A stretch of DNA of 64,000 nt from Endocalyx cinctus (GCA_001600455.1 BCKC01000010.1:1494556-1558555); one strand, 5' to 3'; shown: positions 23,666 to 35,710, counted from the stretch's first letter. Program-made: numbers and translations. The notes: a model not told the origin generated them from the letters alone.

Positions 23666-25834
23666 CTATTTAAACCCGCGAAATTGTAACTCCCATTGCT
23701 TTGCTTTTCGTTCCATCTGACTTAGGTCAAGAAGCCCTTCGTCTATATTCAACGCTGTAGCTGAGCCCATAGACACATCCTCGCCTTTTTCAACACCGAA
23801 AAGTTCTCCATATAACAAGAAAGGTAAAATGGAGCTCTTCCATAGCAACTCTCGCCCTCGGCCCCTCCAACTCTTCACCAAACTCCACACGAGCAGCCCG
23901 GAAGTGAGGGAAACCAGCACTGTTGGGAATAACAGCCATTTATAGTCAATAGTCGTGCATATGGTCGTATATAAGGCCTGCCCTGACACCGCAACGGGAT
24001 TATTAAGAAGCCCCATACGCAGTTTGTTCGATAAACGGTCGGTGAAAGCTTCAATTGTCTTGATGATATCTGAGCTTGTCGTGATATTGGCCCCGTAGAA
24101 TTTTGAAAGCCAGAAGTTGTCGTCGCAGTGGAGCTGAAACGATTTCGTACGAGAATCAAGCCCGGCAGAGCAGATTCCGTTAAAGAACCTATCCTCTATC
24201 ACGCTACTGAAGTCGGACCACGCAACTATGTCCATGTCATATATGCAGTCCCTCGGTGCTGTCGTATTTTCAACAACGAACCTTTGTCGCCCACTTGGGT
24301 CAGCATGAAGTAAGAGCAATCTCTGTCCGTCCACGGCAGATGACATGTTCAAGTCGGTCCAGACGGTTCCATCGACAAGACACGGGGACTGAACTGCTTG
24401 AAAACGGGCACCGGGCCTCACACCATAGATGTTCGCAATGAGGTCGGGCGTATCTATGCTGTATATTTCATCAATGGTGATGTTATGCGGGAACACATCT
24501 ACCACATTTGGTGCCGCAGTTGTCGTCTTGACAAGAGATTCTTTCACTACGCCGTTTGTCACAGACGCCGTGTAGGAGCGCAGGCAGGGATATAGAGTGC
24601 ATGTAACCGCGTTGTATTCGGTAAAACCGTACGTGTCATGTTGCCAGTTGGGGGTAAAGATAGTGACGTTGGAGAACGCCCATTGCGACAGAGCTTTCAT
24701 CTCAGGACTGAGAAGACTTCCGATCCAGTCTACACCTCCGTGGAGCGCCGTTACAACTAGGTTCGTAGAATAATAGCCATGTCTAGCAAGGGCTTCGATT
24801 GTCATTCCGTTGGGTAGGGTGTAGTTCGTTGCTAGAAATGTGGCATTCTCTACCGTAATATACGTGGTGTTCTGTGACCCCTCTATACTTGGGACTGTCT
24901 TCATCCAATTGACAGACGAAATCAACGAAGTCGTATCGACGCAAGAGCTACACATTCCGAGCGTGCTATACATGCCGCCGATCGAGTTGGAGAATGTACA
25001 ATTCCCCGTCGGGCAATCCGCTACCACGGGAGATACTCTCTCGTCATTATCTTCTGGGGCGAGGGAGGAAACCAGGGCGGCTTGCAGGCTGGGGATATCC
25101 ATCGGGCCCCACGCACTCACTCCGCTACCTGGCTCGCCAACAGTGATGTTGCGTGATATAGGGATGCTCGAGTCAGCACCATCTAAAGGAAAATGACAAA
25201 TCTGCGTCCGAATAGCCTGCTGTACCAAGGGACCTATTCCGAGAGAGACGATCATCACCAATGCCGCCAGCAGGGTCGCCGCATCGGTAATTATACTGGG
25301 TAAAAGTCGAACCGAGCCAATTATGCCCCGGCTAGCTTCGTCCAAATGTTGTAACTTAATCACTCGGCGCACCGGCGAATTGACAGCCTGTGGCGTCTCG
25401 CTAGTAAAATAGTTCCATTTTGCCTGTCCGATGATCTCCGCTACGACGAAAACAACGGATGCGCGGAGCACGGTAGACAGGAGCGCCGTCAAGGTAGTGA
25501 GATTGATGGCAGCTCCCCAGTCGGGCACTCGTTTGTTTTCGTAGCGTGCCAGGATGCCGTATATCGTCGCGAGCATTCCTATGGCGAGGAATAAGTTCAG
25601 TATCTCCCAACGCCAGAAACGAACGACACGGTCGTTCTTTTCGGGCTTCTCGTCTAACACCTGGTGGTCATGCCGATGAGATTTTCTAAAGCAGCCCAGA
25701 CGTCGCCGTAGAGAGTCTCGATAGTGCAGCGGCTCCGTAGTGAAATCAGGCGATATTTCACGGCGGTTTGAAATACTCAGAACGGAGCTATTTTCCCCAA
25801 TCATCGGAACCAGACTTTGCTGGCGGACCATCAT
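23666..25834 (-). CDS. DUF3176 family membrane protein
   Basis: Single-exon gene of 722 residues using the ATG at 25834 (a second Met follows directly; the frame runs open further upstream but without an ATG). The DUF3176 region is clear: a basic N-terminal tail, then WRWEILNLFLAIGM as the first span, followed by the conserved TLLSTVLRASVVF and QAKWNYF, the DEASRGIIGS linker and a third span. A long extracellular part with many Asn-x-Ser/Thr sites and cysteines (CPTGNCTF, CSSCVDT, CTLYPC) follows, then one last span (FPTVLVSLTSGLLVW) and a short cytosolic tail. The family is common in filamentous ascomycetes and often expanded; its function is unknown. No link to the neighbouring relic genes is evident. 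Confidence 0.85.
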   Translation of the reverse strand: MMVRQQSLVPMIGENSSVLSISNRREISPDFTTEPLHYRDSLRRRLGCFRKSHRHDHQVLDEKPEKNDRVVRFWRWEILNLFLAIGMLATIYGILARYENKRVPDWGAAINLTTLTALLSTVLRASVVFVVAEIIGQAKWNYFTSETPQAVNSPVRRVIKLQHLDEASRGIIGSVRLLPSIITDAATLLAALVMIVSLGIGPLVQQAIRTQICHFPLDGADSSIPISRNITVGEPGSGVSAWGPMDIPSLQAALVSSLAPEDNDERVSPVVADCPTGNCTFSNSIGGMYSTLGMCSSCVDTTSLISSVNWMKTVPSIEGSQNTTYITVENATFLATNYTLPNGMTIEALARHGYYSTNLVVTALHGGVDWIGSLLSPEMKALSQWAFSNVTIFTPNWQHDTYGFTEYNAVTCTLYPCLRSYTASVTNGVVKESLVKTTTAAPNVVDVFPHNITIDEIYSIDTPDLIANIYGVRPGARFQAVQSPCLVDGTVWTDLNMSSAVDGQRLLLLHADPSGRQRFVVENTTAPRDCIYDMDIVAWSDFSSVIEDRFFNGICSAGLDSRTKSFQLHCDDNFWLSKFYGANITTSSDIIKTIEAFTDRLSNKLRMGLLNNPVAVSGQALYTTICTTIDYKWLLFPTVLVSLTSGLLVWSLVKSWRGRGRELLWKSSILPFLLYGELFGVEKGEDVSMGSATALNIDEGLLDLSQMERKAKQWELQFRGFK

Positions 25835-27442
25835 TTGCAGATATTCGATTGACCACGAGCTTCTATAACATTTACACGTGCTGACTAATATAAAACAGAA
25901 GTCAATCAATCATGGAATTACCAGCTCGGGTTTTATGTTTGGAAAATTTAATGAAAGTTTGAAGTGAGAAGCTCCAAGATTCCAGAGAAAGGCAATACAT
26001 AACGTATAAAAGATGAATACCTCTATATATCCTGGATTCAAAGAATCTGCTACAACAGGCATAACAAGTAAGGCTTTCGAAGTACGGAATTGCGAACTCA
26101 CGAGCGCGGGTACCCCTGTATTTATATATTTATGTAACCAAAGTCCCATTCGGCACGTACATATGCAGGCTAAATATAGGCTCGGCTGGGCCACGAAATA
26201 ACCCTAAATAAAGTAGGGTCAATTTATTTCTGACACAGCCTGTTGCGAGAAAGATGCACGATATAAATATATGTTACGCCCCCTTATACTATATTATTAA
26301 AAAAGAATATTCGGACCGCTCGATTCTGCTTTTACTGATCACGTAACATATTATTATTTTATAAGGTAGTATAAGGTAGCAAGTAAACCCGTATTATATC
26401 CTTACATTTAATATGTCCGTCCTAAAATATATTTCGACCTAATCCTAGATAAATTAATATTACATGGGAGAACTTATCCGATAAACCCTTTATATCACGC
26501 AGCCTTAACTATAATTTTGTCTTCATAAACGATTTATTTTAAATGCCAAAGCCTGTAAACCGCGCAATTTCCTACGCGGCGACACATCGACCAGGGTTAG
26601 CCTAAGCTAGTTGGTCGAGATATTCTGCAATACAACGTCGGTATGTAACGGTTGCGAAGTAACAATCCCATGGGGGCATGGGTTCTTGGCGTGGGATGGG
26701 AGTGTAAAGCCCTAATCACGAGTAGCAGACCGTAAGGCCGGACTCTATAGAGGTTAGTCTATGGTCATCTTGGGGGTTTATATATTAATTAACTAGTTAC
26801 TCAAATCTCAGGTCTTATGGATTTCGCTCGTTTATCTATTTGGGCCTTTGTTAACAGACCTCGCGCTCGCTTGTGCTATAATTGGACATAATTATTTATT
26901 ACTTGATTAATAGTATAGAGATTAGAAGTTAGAACAGTAATAGTGTGCAAAATATCAAATAACGAGTAATATATTCTATTGATGATTCTAGAAGATAGAA
27001 TATACGTCTAGGGGAGCTCAACTGCCTAGAGAAAATGAAGCTGCCTAATATTCTAATAGGTATATAAGTCCTCTGCTTTCTTGCAGTTCGAGAAGGAGGA
27101 ATAACAACTTAATCTTCTTTCCACTTAGCTTAGAGTACATAGATTCAGTACTTAAAGCTATAGGAATGACAACCAATTAACCTAAAGCTAATACCGCACT
27201 ATTACCTTATAATAGTTCTGACTATATGTTTTGACGTGGTAAAAGGATAAAATAGTTGAAATATATACGTGGTTTAAAAAAATATAAGCGTTATTACTTT
27301 CGTCTAGGCTTCGGAGTCCTCCGTCTGGAGCCATCATTCTTCCAACTACCCCTTGGCCAAGGCCATGGTCATGTCCCCCTGGCTTGGCCAGGCTTCTAAT
27401 TGTAGTCCCTTAGCTACAATAAAAACCAAGGAATGGAAATGA
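25835..27442. other. AT-rich gene-free region with an LTR-like segment
   Basis: No gene is visible. The stretch is strongly AT-rich, as expected of repeat-derived or RIP-affected fungal DNA. From about 26644 the sequence starts TGTAACGG and later has GGTATATAAGTCC (about 27059-27071), a pattern like a solo LTR with its own TATA box. I could not find a matching 3' end or a target duplication. Short palindromic sequence occurs near 27350-27395 (CTTGGCCAAGGCC, GGCTTGGCCAGG). Confidence 0.4.
26644..27200 (+). repeat. Possible solo-LTR remnant
   Basis: Begins TGTAACGG, contains an internal GGTATATAAG promoter-like box and lies in AT-rich gene-free DNA. The right boundary is a guess; no second copy or target-site duplication was found in the window. 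Confidence 0.2.
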
Positions 27443-28250
27443 TTATAGTTTATTCGGATCAATTCTCCATTTATAACAATTATTTTCCACATAACCTCCC
27501 ATTTTACCGTTCACACCGCCGCAATTACAACTATCGACCCGGGGCGGATAGATATTTCCTACAATCATCATAATTATAATCTCAGACGCATTCAGGGGTT
27601 TGAACTTTAGCGAAATGCGGAAGTAGAGAGTACCACCGGGGAGCTCCAAGTCTTCTTGATGGAAATAGCTTTGGTCTAACCGGACCCCCTGAGCGCTCAG
27701 GTGGTTACAAAAGCTGTTGGCCGAATTACCCGCGAGGTCGTGGGCCGACTTTTCCCCGCTGTTGTAGCGATGAACTTGATTCTGCGACGGAACACCCGTA
27801 GCGCTAGGTCGCTCGACCACGATCGTGGAAGTTTGAGTTTGCGTCGCCGTTGTCGAAGTACTGCTCGATTCCTCCGGACACATCGTCTGAAGCTCTTCCC
27901 AGTTCTCCGCATCCGGGTCGAAAAGGGTCCACGCCCCGTTCCCCGTCCTCGCCGTATATTCACGGGTTTTGGCAAGCCAAGTCCCACACTTCGCATTCCG
28001 GGATCGTCGGGCTGTCGTACCCGCCCGCGATCGGCAAGATCGCCCGCTTGGGCCAGCTCCCCGTCGGTGGTGGAGTAGAGTCGGTATCCACCGCCGAAGG
28101 TGGGGTGGGGAACTGGTGAACTATTGGCCGTCGTGGTGATAGAGAGGTTCTTGATCCACTTCAGGACAAAGATGGGATCCTTTCCATGATGAGGGACATG
28201 AGCGAGCCCGAAGCATTGCGCTCCGCGATGTCCGTCCAACGTGATGCTAC
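27443..28250 (-). pseudogene. C-terminal fragment of a secreted chitinase-like protein, frame-disrupted
   Basis: All three minus-strand frames contribute coding-like pieces in sequence. First comes a piece with TLDGHRGAQCFG, HGKDPIFVLKW and FGGGYRLYSTTDG (28240-28060). A second frame follows with WPKRAILPIAGGYDSP. The third frame runs to the stop at 27443 with NGAWTLFDPDAENWEELQ, an FCNHL segment, VDSCNCGGVNGKMGGYVENN and WRIDP. Moving between the pieces needs two one-base shifts (near 28065 and 27975), too close for introns. A CAG acceptor before PYCSITLDG suggests a lost or distant upstream exon; no catalytic GH18 domain is seen in the 470 bp to the LysM gene. From memory the C-terminal Cys-rich block resembles fungal subgroup C chitinases and related secreted proteins, but the family is not certain. 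Its divergent placement beside a LysM gene fits that idea. Confidence 0.5.
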
Positions 28251-28713
28251 AGTATGGCTGATGTGGGGGAAAACATAATTATGTGAGATGAGGTCTAATA
28301 ATTCAACTATCTAACTGACTATAATGCGTTATGTTGAATAACTTATGCCTGAGTTTACGAAGGGTCTTTTTACGAAGGGTCTTCTACACGCCTCTACGGA
28401 ACCATCTTTAAAAACCCCTGTCGTTTTCTTATCTTATCGTTACGTTACAGTAAAAATTGTAAACTCAGGCCGTGCCGCCGTTCTGTGGGCTGCAAGCTCA
28501 CCTCTAGTATAATCCTTGAGTATCCAATCTTACTAATACGAAGGTCAATAATTATAATGCCACCTCATCGTGAATAATTATGAATCAGTTACCCGAAATG
28601 GTTATTAATTAGCATTGGCTTCCCCCCCCCTACCCTCCTCCTCCTTCTTTCTTTCGCCATCAATTTTCTAAGCCATCACTGTCTTTGCTTTCACAGAGAC
28701 CGCTCAGCTTCCT
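28251..28713. other. Intergenic region between the chitinase-like fragment and the LysM gene
   Basis: Contains a 13-bp direct repeat, TTTTTACGAAGGG-like (near 28355-28382), and a C/T-rich tract (28622-28655) close upstream of the LysM gene that may be part of its promoter. No exon of the truncated neighbour was recognised. Confidence 0.45.
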
Positions 28714-29823
28714 ATGCTGATCTTTGTCTTTCTCATATTAACAATGACGATGAAACTTCCTCGACTTCAGAGAACATGGGGAGCTCCTCTTTGCGTTATC
28801 CCTACCTTTCTCTTACTCTCTTCAGTCACTGCCGCAGACGAATGCGCACCTTATACGTGGAGAGCTGCGGGCGAAATTGAGTCATTCGCTGCCGCTCCGA
28901 CTCCAACCACTACGCCAGGTATCACCGCAGCTAGAGACACTGAGGTCCCTATTCAGCCTGGGGAGATTAACTGTCGTTATACCGGATATACGCATGAAGA
29001 GGTCAATTACTATACATGCACTCAGTTAGCTGAAAAATACAGAACTACGCTTGATGTTTTCTTTATGCTGAATCCGGATGTGGATTCGGATTGTAGCAAT
29101 ATCCGGCCATATACCGAATACTGCGTTGAAGGATGTAAGGACATATTAATCAATTAACTTTTTGAATTATGGGTGTTCTACTGATTATTAGAGCCTAGTC
29201 ATTGAGCCGGTGAGAGCCTGGGATGGCCTTTGCGGTCCTATGAACAACAATGCAACTTGTATCGGTACCGATAAGCAATGCTGCAATGCACAAACATGGA
29301 CTTGCGGCGACACGGTGTATGTTAAATTTCGTCTCGATAAGCTATATATACATGAACTTACAGTCGTTAATTAGGGATGATTGCGCCGACGGTACTTGTT
29401 ACGAGGGTCAATGCTTGGGTGACCGGACTTATAGCACTGATGGCACCTGTGGCTATCAACACGGCAATCGTCTCTGCGCTGGGGTATGGGGTGACTGCTG
29501 CAATTGGGATGGGAAATGCGGCAGCGGCGATGACTTTTGCGGAACAGACATGTGTCAGACTGGCAACTGCATAAAGGTCTCCGATCCTCCAGAGCTACCA
29601 CCATGGCTTTCTCAAGGTAATACTACAGACGGCACGTGTGGTGGGCCCAGTTCCTATACCTGTAGCGTATGGTTTGGATATTGCTGCAATAAGGATGGGC
29701 TTTGCGAAAGTCTTCCTTTAGATTGTGGAGAGGGATGGTAAGTTTTACCTTTTTTGCGTCTTTTATCCTCGAATCATCCTTGTTTTCTGATTCAAAACTA
29801 ACCGAATGCATAGCCAGCCCTAG
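28714..29823 (+). CDS. Secreted LysM and CBM18 chitin-binding protein
   Basis: Chitin-binding secreted protein; relatives shield fungal walls or bind chitin fragments to dampen host recognition. Exons are 28714-29134, 29199-29316, 29375-29737 and 29814-29823; introns are 64, 58 and 76 bp; product 303 residues. The ATG at 28750 gives a better signal peptide (cleavage near SSVTA). After it come ECAPYTW, a Thr/Pro linker, and a LysM domain (CTQLAEKYRTTLDVFFMLNP, with YCVEG after it). Next are a CBM18-type module (GLCGPMNNNATC, QCCNAQTWTCG) and the Cys-rich DDCADGTCYEGQC. A second module has TCGYQHGNRLCAG and DCCNWDGKCG, and a third reads TCGGPSSYTCS and YCCNKDGLC. The last exon adds only four codons. 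It is divergent from the broken chitinase-like fragment, the arrangement known for LysM-chitinase pairs. Confidence 0.82.
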
Positions 29824-30307
29824 TTTGGAAAGTGCTCTACTATACCGTCGTCTTCTAATTCTTCTTCATCGCCTTTTTTTTCTCCTTCTTCGACTTAACA
29901 GATTACAAGGAATGATAAATGATCGGGTGGGGATTTTGGAGTGCAATTAATAATGTTCTTCCTATGGGCTTATTTAGTTATCTCCTCTGCATGTTACTGG
30001 AGGATATAATAAGGTAATTAAAATGAGATTTCTAGGCACTTAGGATAATATTAGTTGATTACACTACTCCCTGGGCCGCCCACGCCGCTTTGCCCCTGAT
30101 TTGATGATGGTCATAACCAAACAGGTAATAACGGTTTTTTTTACCTGTATCAGTATGCTGTTGGTAATCGAACAGCAGGGCATATTTTCACCACCTTCGA
30201 TGACTCTTGGTTAACTTGCATGGTTAATGGGACTGCAACTCTTAGTAAATGCTCCTAGAGGCGTAGACTTACCGGTCAAATCAATTTTCTTGTTAGTGAG
30301 ATTTGTC

Positions 30308-30495
30308 GGTAAAATTTTATGGTAGCAATAACTTACCAAAGGGAAGACAAACCTACGTGTTGGCATAACTTTTATTATTTAGAATGGCAAGATGGAAATG
30401 AGCTTTCATGTTGGTAAAATATAAATATTGGTAAAATTATATGGTAACGAAAACATACCAAGAGGAAAATAAACCCAGATGTTGGTAAAATTTTG
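30308..30495. repeat. Two diverged copies of a roughly 62-bp unit
   Basis: Both copies start GGTAAAATT, contain ATGGTA and TACCAA, then an A-rich purine stretch ending near GTTGG. They are 122 bp apart. Further partial GGTAAAAT starts occur near 30414 and 30483. Confidence 0.45.
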
Positions 30496-31610
30496 TGACA
30501 TGTGGGAAAACGGTACTGGAGTTGAAAAAGTTTCATACTCTACATTTGTGTAAGTATTCAGTCGTGCGAGGAAACATTGTTACCAGGATTTTTATCTATA
30601 AACAATAATACACTTATTATGGTTAAGAAAATAACAATAGATGGCGCGTTTTTTTTAAAAAAAGAATAGTAGCTATGCCAAATAGCTATGTTATCCAGTC
30701 AACAAGACCACCGGAGGAGCAATGTAAGCAGCAACAGTCGTGTTTATGACTCAGTAGTAATTAGAAGAAAATACATCAAGCTGAATACTCGATGTTCTTA
30801 TAAATTATCACCATTGGCCTGGTTTCGAACCTAAAGCTGTGTATCATTCATCTCATCTATAATTATACTCTACTCCGTGTCACAGTTCAAGATTCATCAT
30901 CACAACCTAATCACAATAAATGATGATTTCAAGCAGCTTATAAAATAAAACCAACTACAGATTGTAATATTACAGCTATTTATGTATCTGATATACACGA
31001 AAGAAGTGTTTTTAGGCTCATTATAATGTCAATATATATCATTGGGGTATGAACCCTAATTAACGGAAGAGGGTAAAAGGGAATTACCATGCCCAGTACT
31101 GATATTAAATCCCGGCATGCCGTCTTTCCAACAACCTCGGTGAAGTGTAACTTAATTCGAAGTAATATTGATATATCGCTCGTAGCATTATTTATCTAGA
31201 ACTTCATTTTTCTCACGAACAGAATGAGGATCAAAAGTAGATGTCTCGGAAAGACGGTCACTATCAATAATACTCTTCATTGTTTCCTTATGGAATAGTT
31301 AGCTAGCATTTAGATATAACTAGTTGAGCGGTATTATTCTCAAGCTCGTATCTATATTTGCCCTAATTGCTTATTTATAGACTTCTGAAATTCTGACATT
31401 GTAAGGACCAAAAAGAGGGAGCACAATGATGTTGTATTTTCTCAGTCTCCAGTTCTATCTAATTAATTTCTCCCTCTCGAAAAATAAAGGAAAAAGTGGG
31501 TCATCTTGGTTCCCGTTCAGGAGGGTTCTTCCCCACTTATGTGGGTATACCCTTCCCAACATCGCGGTGAGAAAATTAAGCCTTGTTAAGCAGATCTAAT
31601 TTTCACTAAT

Positions 31611-31770
31611 CCGTGCCTGAGCCTGCGCCGGCGCCGGCTCCTGCGCTTGTGCTTGTGCCTGAGCCGGCGCCCGAGCCTAGGCCTAATCCTGTTCCAGGGC
31701 GTCCAGTCCTGAGCTAGAACCCGAGCCTGAGCCATCCTGAAACCTAATCAAGGCTTACATAACCTAAGCT
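31611..31770. repeat. Degenerate hexamer repeat (CCTGAG / GCCTGC)
   Basis: About 25 imperfect copies of a six-base unit such as CCTGAG, CCTGCG and CCGGCG make a GC-rich island in AT-rich DNA. All frames contain stops, so it is not coding. Confidence 0.6.
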
Positions 31771-32039
31771 AAACCTGAGCCGCGCCTTAGCAAAAGCAGC
31801 AAGAGATCATGCGATACTTAGTTACGGGATTGACGTGGCATAACACTAACCCTTTCCAACCGTCCTAATCCAGCCCTTATATACCGTGTACGGGCATCCT
31901 GCAAGAAGCCACGTGCTTAGATCTATGTTCCCCGAGAGTTCGCTTCTTCGGCTGTCGTCTCATGTTCAGCGCCATATGCTTATCGCTATAGAATATTAGT
32001 GATTATAATGAATATACAGGAGAGAAAAACTTACAGCGT

Positions 32040-32807
32040 TTATGACTCCGTAGCACAAGGGTCCACACCCCAGTAAACTTGGACATCCTCCCAAGACTTC
32101 TTCTCGGCATCCTCCATCCCCTCCGTGGCGCGAGGTTCCGCCATCTTGGCTAGGTTGCAGAAGTTGAAGGCATTTTGAGCCTGATGTAGATAGCCAGCGA
32201 ACCTGATTTCCAGCCGAATGACCCCATGGTCAAGGTTCCGATATATATTTTTTACTTCGTCGATCTGATATCTGAAGTGTTGCTGAAAGAAAGAGTTTAG
32301 ATATTCCCAGTTGAGAAATCCGATAGGACCTTCGACGTGTATCACTCGGGACTCCGGACCCGGCTTGACAGGTGGGCTTCGAACTCGGTCTGGGGAAACG
32401 TGGGGCACATGATCTCCCGCACGATATCGTCCATTTGCAGCCATGTTGAGGAATCGGTTCTTGGTAGGTATATCCCAGAACACTATTCGAGCCGCTGAAG
32501 TGGGATGGCCCTGAATCGGCGGGCTGATAGTGCTGTGGTAAACTTTGCCGATACCTCGAATTCCTCTTAACAACATGTTGGTATCGCACTGAGGTGGGAG
32601 ATTTTTCAACCATACAGCGCAGTTTTCTTCCTCGTTGATGTTAGCCGAGAAGTTCTTCGGATTATCTCGGTTTCCCAAGTAATTAGCTGAAGGTTCTCCG
32701 CCCCAGAAAGGACCACTAGCAGAGGATTTGAAGCTTGGGTCCGCCGACGATGGGGTAATGCCTCGCCGAGCAGGTGGGATGTAGACTCCAGATGATTTAA
32801 ACGCCAT
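32040..32807 (-). CDS. Hypothetical RRM-like protein
   Basis: Single-exon frame of 255 residues from the ATG at 32807. The N-terminus is SGVYIPPARRG followed by a Ser-rich region. Residues of about 62-125 look like an RNA-recognition motif: CAVWLKNLPPQC resembles RNP2 and SAARIVFWDI resembles RNP1 in position. A second region with SRVIHVEGPIGFLNWEYL and GVIRLEIRFAGYLHQAQNAF is similar in pattern (strand-helix-strand) and may be a second divergent RRM. There is no signal peptide. This kind of protein occurs in filamentous fungi, usually unannotated. RNA binding is inferred from pattern only. Confidence 0.6.
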   Translation of the reverse strand: MAFKSSGVYIPPARRGITPSSADPSFKSSASGPFWGGEPSANYLGNRDNPKNFSANINEEENCAVWLKNLPPQCDTNMLLRGIRGIGKVYHSTISPPIQGHPTSAARIVFWDIPTKNRFLNMAANGRYRAGDHVPHVSPDRVRSPPVKPGPESRVIHVEGPIGFLNWEYLNSFFQQHFRYQIDEVKNIYRNLDHGVIRLEIRFAGYLHQAQNAFNFCNLAKMAEPRATEGMEDAEKKSWEDVQVYWGVDPCATES

Positions 32808-35710
32808 CTTAGGTTGTTTCTTTGTGGCTGGCGTAGTAAGGACTGGTTATTGATCACCAATAAATCGGACCAAGACGTTCTGATAACGATATGACTGAAG
32901 ATATTTGAAGGACTGAGATTTTCTTTGCTTTTACGTGCTTCTCAGAGTTAGAGGGTGAAAGCGAAGATAAGGCTGGGGAAAATTAAAGAAGTAATGTTCC
33001 ATGAGAAATTATATGATGATAACTTATAGTTAAAGTCGAGTCAAGAAACGCTGAACTATGTTCTTAAGAAAACGGTTGAAGCTGGAGGTAAAACGAGTAA
33101 TGGATTGGGAAAATGAGGAGGAATTGCCACTTTTATAGGCATTTTCTTCTCATCCGTAAGGGTTTGAAGCACGCGGACCAGAGAGAGAATCTTTGTCAGA
33201 AGAAGAGCACTATTAATACTATCAAACAAGTTAGCTTGCATTCATAGTGATAATCGTTAGTCGGTGTGGGTAGTACAGGCCGTGGAATGAATATGTGAAT
33301 TGTACAGAAATGGAGGTGAGTAGGAAAGGGAAAATATCTGAGACTGATCATCTAATCGGTGACAATGAAGGTCATGTGGTTTGTAAAAGTTTCTCAAATT
33401 CGAAAGGAAACAGTTGTGTATAAACAGCGGTTTGCTCTCCGCCATTTTGGATCAATCATTCAATGGTAGTAATCTACTTACCCTTATAGGCCAAACTGGA
33501 AATAATTAACTGGCCACGTATCAGGTATGTGGATTTGTTCCTGGTATACTTGCAACAAGGAAGGCCGATTCTTGAAGTGAAAATACTAGTCATAGGACGC
33601 AGCCCCTCTATCACGATACACTTGTGGATATCGGACGCGAATGCGACCCGATGTCCCAAATTTTTCCGGGATTGAGATAGTGGTGGCGTGACGTATAATG
33701 CTTCTGGCCAATAGTTAGCATGTCAATCAAGTCAAAAAGAATTTCTATTTAATATGGGATTGTAGATCAAGTGTTTACCTACCTTCAGACTTCTTTAATG
33801 ATGGATCCTCGGTCGTGAAAGGGGTTTTCTTATCTAATTAGTAGCTAGAATATTAAATATTCTCGATCTTTTTGGTATTAATAGAGAGTGTTCTGGTGGG
33901 ATATAGAAATTCTTAAGTCATCCTATACGTTAAATGAGTTGTGCAGACTTGGGATTAGTCTCATTGACTGCTTCCGGGGATCGAACTTGGCGAATCTAGC
34001 TAATAATATAATACCCGCGATTGAGCATAACCTCCAGCATCGGTATTTGATGCTGCCCCAACAAGTTTTGTTTTTTTTAAAAAAAAACGTCTTGTTTAGC
34101 CTAATCCTCGGTGCGAGAAGAAATTCATTATCTCTATTTTTCATACTCTGCTTCAGACAATGTTCTTGAACGCTCCGCCATCCTCTACGATGGATTATGA
34201 TAGAGGATGAAACTATCCCGTGATGGTGTCGATAAAGGTAGATGAGCTGGTAGGACTGATAACCGGTAAGAAATAGATATATGCAGGACGGAGAAGGTAA
34301 TATAAGGTAAAGGCACTCTGAAAACATCGTAGTCAAAATTGAAGACGAAGAAAAAGTCGGTACGCTGTGCCTTCTCTATCTCGTTCTGCATGCCTTTGAC
34401 GCGTAAGGGAAATCATCCCGCAAGGAAAATGAGCAACAAGGTTTTCTAAGACCGCCTACTGAGTGATGAGGGTTGAGAGGTAGACTAGCCTGAAACTTGT
34501 GAGCTGAATGTGCGTTGAATTCGCCTCATGCAAGCGGCTTGATCGATGGCGAATTAGGGGAGCAACTCTAACCATATGAGATCTGATATTGTATGTCTGT
34601 AAGAACAAGCTGATATTGGAAATTGGTATCATTCCGTAAATCTTCAGTCGGCATCCGTGGTATCCTGTAAGGTAGACCATATTTTGCAAACCAGAATCAG
34701 CTGGCGCTGAAGCGTGAGGAAGCCTCATCGGGGAATTAGAAACTGATTATTCGGTCATTGGTTTTATGCAAGCAGCTAATGGGGCAGACACATGGTTCTA
34801 ATCGTAGGTCCGAGGGCGTGTTGGCTTGAATCAACAGCCAGCAGAGCGACCACCGAGATATCCAGGTTTCTCGGTGATAATCTTCTAGGCTGCGAACCAT
34901 AAGCAGCGGGTAGGATCTGAGGCCTCTGGACTATCCGAAGACTTGTTATCATTGGCTGCTAAGACGCCGTGGAATTATGTGTGTCGAGTTCCTCCAACCG
35001 ACCTGCTATTTTCATCCATTGCAGGATTTCTTCGTGGACCAATTGTCATGTACTTGGACAATGAACTCCTTTTGAGGGCTTGCCCAATAGGGGCTCGGCT
35101 ATCGTGCCCTTCTGTCCTTCCGAGAGAGGATTTACGACACACCTGTAATCCGGTGCTCTGGGTCAAGAATAGTGTCAAATCGTGATAGTTCCTGAAGAAG
35201 ATCGGTGTACGATTCGTATATGAGAGCCAAGACAATATCTAAATATGCCATCTATTTTTATGATAGTTCTAAGCATCAACTAGGTTCCACTCCCTCCACG
35301 GTATGGAGTCTGTAATTAGACACAACATGTAATATAAGTAATTTCTATGAAATTTGACTATTATTTCTTTGGGTAAATAGTGCCCATTGCCCTGCCTGAG
35401 GTAGAGGAGGATATTAGGAATAGAAAATAAGATCCGACAACTACTTTGAATTTCCTGTGCCAGCCTTTGCCGCTTTTCGGAAATGATTTCCCCCTCCGGA
35501 AAGATTGAAAAGAATTGGCGAGAGACTCTTGAGAAGAAAGCATCTTGTGAGGAAGCGGATCTTTAGGGGGCATGATATTGCTCGTAAAGACAGGGTACCA
35601 CAGAAGTGAAGTATTCTACAATATCCGCTACTCGTCAGTCAGTCCAACTTCGAATGTAGTGGCCCATGAGAATTGCTTCGGAGTTGAACGGGGGTCAGAA
35701 TGTGCCTCTC

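Larger units (their letters stand above)
29824..32039. other. AT-rich gene-free region with short repeats
   Basis: No conserved frame was found. It contains a diverged repeat pair (30308-30369 and 30430-30495) and a GCCTGA-type hexamer stretch (31611-31770). It also has long AT-rich tracts, including a T/A junction run (30649-30663), and looks like degenerate repeat DNA. Confidence 0.5.

Noticed and set aside
33960..33990. GGATCGAAC as a tRNA B-box on the minus strand
   Set aside because: No A box, anticodon stem or acceptor pairing nearby.
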